A DNA stretch of 64,000 bases from assembly GCF_001424105.1 (NCBI RefSeq), contig NZ_LMQH01000011.1, positions 323,402 to 387,401 of the forward strand. The letters run 5' to 3'. The notes beneath the pieces were generated by a model, which did no database searches, was not told the DNA's origin, and was given only the letters and a program-made list of their open reading frames with translations. This document shows, in pieces, positions 60,614 to 64,000 of this stretch (position 1 is its first letter; every line of letters starts with the position of its first letter). The position numbers were made by a program, and so were the translations under genes. Origin of the DNA: Chryseobacterium sp. Leaf394 (GTDB lineage Bacteria; Bacteroidota; Bacteroidia; Flavobacteriales; Weeksellaceae).

Positions 60614-61336
60614 ATGGAAAAAACACGCATCAATAAATACCTTTCAGAAGTGGGCTATTGCTCAAGAAGAGCTGCTGATAAGCTTTTGGAAGAAGGGAGA
60701 ATAAAAATTAACGGCCAGATTCCGGAGCTGGGAACAAAAGTTTCAGATGAAGATCTTATAGAAGTTGATGGAAAAACCATCCGTGAAACAGAAGAGAAAC
60801 CTGTTTATCTCGCATTCAACAAACCACGCGGAATTGTCTGCACCACAGATTCAAAGCGTGAAAAAAACAATATTATTGATTTTATAAATTATCCTAAAAG
60901 AATTTTTCCGATTGGGAGATTAGATAAAGCCAGTGAAGGTCTTATCTTTCTCACCAGTGACGGTGACATCGTCAACAAAATTCTCCGGTCAAAAAACAAT
61001 CACGAAAAAGAATATATCGTGAGAGTTGATAAACCGATTAATCCAAGGTTCTTAGATAAAATGAGAAATGGGGTTCCGATTTTAGATACGGTAACGAAGA
61101 AATGTGAGGTAGAGAAAATTGACGATATGCATTTCAGAATTATTCTTACACAAGGCTTAAACAGACAGATCAGAAGAATGTGTGAATACCTTGGATATGA
61201 AGTGAAAAAACTGAAACGCATCAGAATTATGAATATTTCCCTTGATATTCCGGTAGGTAAATGGAGAGATTTTACTGATACAGAACTTTCTGAGATCAAT
61301 ACGTTAATAAGAGAATCTGCTAAAACACACGAGTGA
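60614..61336 (+). CDS. rluF: 23S rRNA pseudouridine synthase, RluF-like
   Basis: This 240-aa enzyme has an N-terminal S4 RNA-binding domain (RINKYLSEVGYCSRRAADKL, about 4-23) and the RsuA/RluB/E/F catalytic core: FNKPRGIVCTT (about 70-80), the catalytic-Asp motif IGRLDKASEGLIFLTSDG (about 99-116), and GLNRQIRRMCEYLGYEV (about 180-196). The group RluF modifies U2604 of 23S rRNA. Subgroup by overall resemblance; RluB/RsuA cannot be fully excluded. It starts 3 bp after the barrel gene. Confidence 0.85.
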   Translation: MEKTRINKYLSEVGYCSRRAADKLLEEGRIKINGQIPELGTKVSDEDLIEVDGKTIRETEEKPVYLAFNKPRGIVCTTDSKREKNNIIDFINYPKRIFPIGRLDKASEGLIFLTSDGDIVNKILRSKNNHEKEYIVRVDKPINPRFLDKMRNGVPILDTVTKKCEVEKIDDMHFRIILTQGLNRQIRRMCEYLGYEVKKLKRIRIMNISLDIPVGKWRDFTDTELSEINTLIRESAKTHE

Positions 61337-61421
61337 AAATTTTGCACATTTTATCACTTTTCAATTAAATTAAGTACCATATTTTCGTAGTTTTTCATAG
61401 AAATTTTCTATAAAATACATC

Positions 61422-61448
61422 TTGTTATGTATTAAGTAAGTATATTTG
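61422..61448 (+). promoter_or_regulatory. Promoter of the three-gene secreted-protein operon
   Basis: TTG (61422-61424), a 16-bp spacer and TATATTTG (61441-61448) form the best full -33/-7 pair in the window, 40 nt before the ATG at 61489. The spacer is one base shorter than the usual 17-23. Confidence 0.55.
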
Positions 61449-61488
61449 TACACACAACAAATCAAACACACTTAAAAAAAATACCAAG

Positions 61489-62298
61489 ATGAAAAAAATG
61501 CTCTACTTTGTAGTGCTGGGTTGTTTTGTTGTGCCCAGTCAGAAGCTATTCTCTCAAGTGGGAATAGGAACAACGTCGGTAGAAGATAATCTTTTGCTGA
61601 AAGTACATTCACCAAACAAAGGTGTTTTGCTCCCAAATCTGAATATTCCAAATCTTTCACTCGCGTCACCAGTCACCAGTCCTGCTTTAGGTCTTTTAGC
61701 TTATAACAAAGCTACCGGAAAACAGGGTTTCAATTTCTGGGATGGTGCAAAGTGGAATGAACTTGTAGATACCCGTAATGTATATTCTGTGCTGGGACTC
61801 ACAGTGTCCTACAGTACCTCCAATTCTGCTCCGCTACTTATCAACACACCTAAGGGAGCTGTAAACTATCCTCAGGATTCTGTGCCCGGAACAATATGGT
61901 CTGAGGTGGATGGTTTATCTAAAGATATTACAGTTACACAGGCCAACAACAGTATCGTAGTCATTACTGAAGGTATGGTGCAGGCTAATAATAGTGTTAC
62001 CAGCTCATCCAATACTTTTACGTACGCTGTCGGGATTTTCGTAGACGGAAAGCTTGCCGGAGTGAGAAATTATTCTACAAGATATTCTACTGTAAACCAG
62101 TACGATTATTTTTCTATCAATTCGGTTTTGAAAAATTTGAGTGTGGGAAATCACACTGTTAAAACTTATGTCAGCGTTAGAGTAAATGATTATTCTTCTG
62201 CTACCGAGTGGAAATTTGGCGGTTCTGTAGGGGTAGCTTCCCTAAACGCAGAAATGACGAAGATTAATATGTACATCAAACTCACCGAAAAATCCTAA
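61489..62298 (+). CDS. Secreted protein of a three-paralogue operon, member 1
   Basis: This 269-aa protein has a signal peptide (to ~24, QKLFSQ) and then the Bacteroidota head motif VGIGTTSVEDNLLLKVHSPN followed by KGVLLPNLNIPNLS and GFNFWDGAKWNELV (about 25-100). The C-terminal ~130 residues are a beta-sandwich with C1q/TNF-like hydrophobic strands (NSIVVITEGMVQA, YAVGIFVDGKLAGVRNYS, LKNLSVGNHTVKTYVSVR). No T9SS CTD is present, so export route is unclear (Sec plus an outer-membrane step). It shares architecture with the two following genes and lies 10 bp before the second. Function unknown; possible surface adhesin or fibre tip. Confidence 0.75.
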   Translation: MKKMLYFVVLGCFVVPSQKLFSQVGIGTTSVEDNLLLKVHSPNKGVLLPNLNIPNLSLASPVTSPALGLLAYNKATGKQGFNFWDGAKWNELVDTRNVYSVLGLTVSYSTSNSAPLLINTPKGAVNYPQDSVPGTIWSEVDGLSKDITVTQANNSIVVITEGMVQANNSVTSSSNTFTYAVGIFVDGKLAGVRNYSTRYSTVNQYDYFSINSVLKNLSVGNHTVKTYVSVRVNDYSSATEWKFGGSVGVASLNAEMTKINMYIKLTEKS

Positions 62299-62308
62299 AA
62301 CATCTAAG

Positions 62309-63139
62309 ATGAAAACACATTTTTTAAGATTCCTATTGATTATTCTGGGAATAAATCTCCACGCGCAATCCGGTTCTGTAGGTATAGGTACAGAAACACC
62401 AAATTCTTCCGCTATTTTAGATTTGGTTGCTACTGATAAGGGTCTAATGCTGCCAAAGATTTCGCTTAATGCCTCTAACGTTTCAGATGCCAGTTTTTTG
62501 GCTGCGCCACCTACAGTTTCATTGTTAGTTTACAATACGAATGCATCATTTCCGGGTGGTAAAGGACTTTATTACTGGGATGGTAACAGATGGACATTTT
62601 ATTTTAATTCTGCAAACCTCAATCTTCTTTTGGGAATTACAAAATATTATTCAAAAGTTTATCCTGGAGGAACCTATACGTTTTCTTATCCTGGGGAATC
62701 ACCGTATTCAAACGGAACCCCTTTGGTATTACCATGGATAAAAGTCCCTGAAAGCAGTGATTTTGATATTGTAATTGATCGTGCTGAGAACAACACTGTG
62801 ATTACTTTTACAGGAATGGTTCAGGTGGGTACAGAATCTACTAGCGCAAATGTGAATTACGGATTGGGGATTTTTGTAGATAATAAACTGATTACCTCAA
62901 AAGCCGTTTCACTGAATGGAGATACCAAATGTCCTTTTCAGGAATTTACGATTACCGGTGTATTGGATGATCTGCCTGTAGGAAATCATAAAATCACACT
63001 TGGTGTTGCCAACCGCACCGGAAATGTGTCGAGTGAGCTTACTTATTACGGCAGAAAAGCTGGAGGATGTCTTAATCTTACAAATGATGAAGCACAGATC
63101 AGTGCTATCGTTTTAATTAACCAACCATTACCATACTAA
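62309..63139 (+). CDS. Secreted protein of a three-paralogue operon, member 2
   Basis: This 276-aa paralogue has a signal peptide (MKTHFLRFLLIILGINLHAQ) and a clear head motif VGIGTETPNSSAILDLVATD then KGLMLPKISLNASN and GLYYWDGNRWTFYF. The C-terminal beta domain has ENNTVITFTGMVQVGTEST, YGLGIFVDNKLITSK and VLDDLPVGNHKITLGVANR. The strand order matches member 1, with about a third of positions alike in the C-terminal domain by eye. It starts 10 bp after member 1 and is followed by member 3 after 7 bp. Confidence 0.75.
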   Translation: MKTHFLRFLLIILGINLHAQSGSVGIGTETPNSSAILDLVATDKGLMLPKISLNASNVSDASFLAAPPTVSLLVYNTNASFPGGKGLYYWDGNRWTFYFNSANLNLLLGITKYYSKVYPGGTYTFSYPGESPYSNGTPLVLPWIKVPESSDFDIVIDRAENNTVITFTGMVQVGTESTSANVNYGLGIFVDNKLITSKAVSLNGDTKCPFQEFTITGVLDDLPVGNHKITLGVANRTGNVSSELTYYGRKAGGCLNLTNDEAQISAIVLINQPLPY

Positions 63140-63146
63140 CATCATC

Positions 63147-63983
63147 ATGAAAAAAATTATATCTACCATACTAATGTCAACAGTACCTGCGGTGTTTTTT
63201 TCACAGGTTGTAATGACAGATAAAGCTGCTCCTGTTCTTGATAACAGCGCTGTCCTGAAATTAGACTCAGACAGCAAAGGTGTTCTCTATCCACGAATAC
63301 CTCTGAATTCCAATCTGGATGTATCAACAGTTCCTGCGCCGTCAGACGGAACGGTTGTGTTCAATACGAAATCAACTGCGACTTTGCCTCAGACAGTTGC
63401 ATACTATGATACAGGGAAATGGAATGCGCTCTTGACAAAAGATCAGCTTGCTTCCAGATTGGATCTTGTTAATTTGAGTTCCATATCATCTCCGGGAAAT
63501 ATTGCAATTACAGGTTTTTCGCCGGGAAATTTCAATATTGGGGATTCTGTTTCTAATAGCTGGATTCCGCTTCTCATTGAGGATAGTAAGACATTTACCA
63601 GGAGTACGAATTCCTTCGCTTTTACATTAGAAGGAATGGCACAGTTAGACAAAGCTTCAAACAGTTATTTCGAATATGCAATAGGAATATTTGTTGATAA
63701 TAAACTGGCTGTTGTAAGAAAATACCATAAGCATAACGAGAATTTTACCTGCTCTTGGCATAAATTTGTTCTCAATGGTGTAGTCAACAATTTGCCCATC
63801 GGAAACCATACAATCAGTGTGAGAGCAAGAAATATAGCTTCATCTTCCTCATCTCCTTCCCAAAAAATTATATATGGTGGGGTAGCGCAGAACTCCAGTT
63901 CAGGAAATCCGCCGTGCGATAATATGAGTAATTTTATGTCTAAAATCTCCCTTAGTACCACAATTGTGGAATCTGTAAATTAA
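63147..63983 (+). CDS. Secreted protein of a three-paralogue operon, member 3
   Basis: This 278-aa paralogue has a signal peptide (ISTILMSTVPAVFFSQ). The head region is shortened: VVMTDKAAPVLDNSAVLKLD then KGVLYPRIPLNSN, lacking the exact VGIGT start. The C-terminal domain keeps SFAFTLEGMAQLDKAS, YAIGIFVDNKLAVVRKYH and VVNNLPIGNHTISVRARNI. It ends at a TAA 17 bp before the window edge, so further paralogues could lie outside. Function unknown. Confidence 0.75.
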   Translation: MKKIISTILMSTVPAVFFSQVVMTDKAAPVLDNSAVLKLDSDSKGVLYPRIPLNSNLDVSTVPAPSDGTVVFNTKSTATLPQTVAYYDTGKWNALLTKDQLASRLDLVNLSSISSPGNIAITGFSPGNFNIGDSVSNSWIPLLIEDSKTFTRSTNSFAFTLEGMAQLDKASNSYFEYAIGIFVDNKLAVVRKYHKHNENFTCSWHKFVLNGVVNNLPIGNHTISVRARNIASSSSSPSQKIIYGGVAQNSSSGNPPCDNMSNFMSKISLSTTIVESVN

Positions 63984-63985
63984 TC

Positions 63986-64000
63986 TTTTTTTTTTTTTTT
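63986..64000. other. T15 run at the window edge
   Basis: A run of fifteen T residues closes the window 3 bp after the stop of the last gene, with no visible hairpin in front. It may be an unusual terminator tract, or a homopolymer at a contig end. Confidence 0.3.

Noticed and set aside
1..64000. tRNA, rRNA, tmRNA, complete insertion sequence, prophage or known anti-phage system
   Set aside because: I looked through the non-coding gaps and gene content and saw no convincing candidate. A tRNAscan-SE, Rfam and DefenseFinder run would be decisive.

Overview
This 64 kb window is chromosomal DNA of a Bacteroidota member, most likely a Chryseobacterium-like flavobacterium (Weeksellaceae). The evidence is AT-rich DNA, A-rich translation starts without strong Shine-Dalgarno sites, TAnnTTTG-type -7 promoter boxes, six proteins with type IX secretion (T9SS) C-terminal signals, a DnaE with a built-in exonuclease, and a fused alpha/beta E1 2-oxoacid dehydrogenase. 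It looks like ordinary chromosome. I found no prophage, integrase, complete insertion sequence, CRISPR array, rRNA or tRNA.

Layout. 0-6 kb (minus strand): grpE, a 550-bp repeat-filled spacer, mntH, a DUF937-OmpA inner-membrane protein, a DoxX-like protein and proS. 6.2-8.8 kb (plus): a Gly/Trp-rich lipoprotein and a FadL-type porin. 8.9-10.6 kb (minus): ZIP transporter, small membrane protein, methyltransferase. 10.8-13.4 kb (plus): THUMP RNA methyltransferase, a membrane protein, a glycosyltransferase. 13.4-16.6 kb (minus): bestrophin channel and E1 dehydrogenase, followed by a 155-bp MITE-like element. 17.1-21.8 kb: dnaE. 22.1-29.9 kb: three T9SS type A secreted modular proteins. 30-37.4 kb: a 52-aa membrane peptide, K+ channel, NIF3, a coiled-coil protein, acyl-CoA ligase, acyl-CoA dehydrogenase and a DUF4349 lipoprotein. 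37.6-38.2 kb: a two-gene module of unknown function. 38.3-42.6 kb: prfC, a repeat-rich spacer, an MFS transporter and a secreted protein. 42.7-46.8 kb (plus): CPBP protease, rdgB, rnz, DUF2400 and DUF1003-like genes. 47.0-55.6 kb: three tandem choice-of-anchor L/T9SS type B giant proteins. 55.6-61.3 kb: rsmA, then ftsX-DUF3098-uppP-hypothetical-truB-barrel-rluF. 61.5-64 kb: an operon of three paralogous secreted proteins.

How the genes work together. Housekeeping functions (chaperone, translation, replication, envelope synthesis, metal uptake, fatty-acid activation and oxidation) are interleaved with surface-protein expansions. Nine secreted modular proteins in three tandem trios make up about 18 kb. 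The T9SS machinery that would export six of them is not in the window.

The most unusual material is in the spacers and in a few degenerate domains. The spacers hold several families of structured repeats: a multi-hairpin MITE-like element, a ~200-bp long inverted repeat with a half copy elsewhere, ~90-bp hairpin elements, 68/69-bp tandem hairpin repeats, and 6/7-nt-period degenerate microsatellites beside start codons. Protein oddities are a DnaE whose PHP metal ligands are replaced, a zinc-ribbon protein with all four cysteines substituted, and a 45-aa ORF plus 155-aa protein pair that could be an uncharacterised module. I see no clear-cut new defence or metabolic system.
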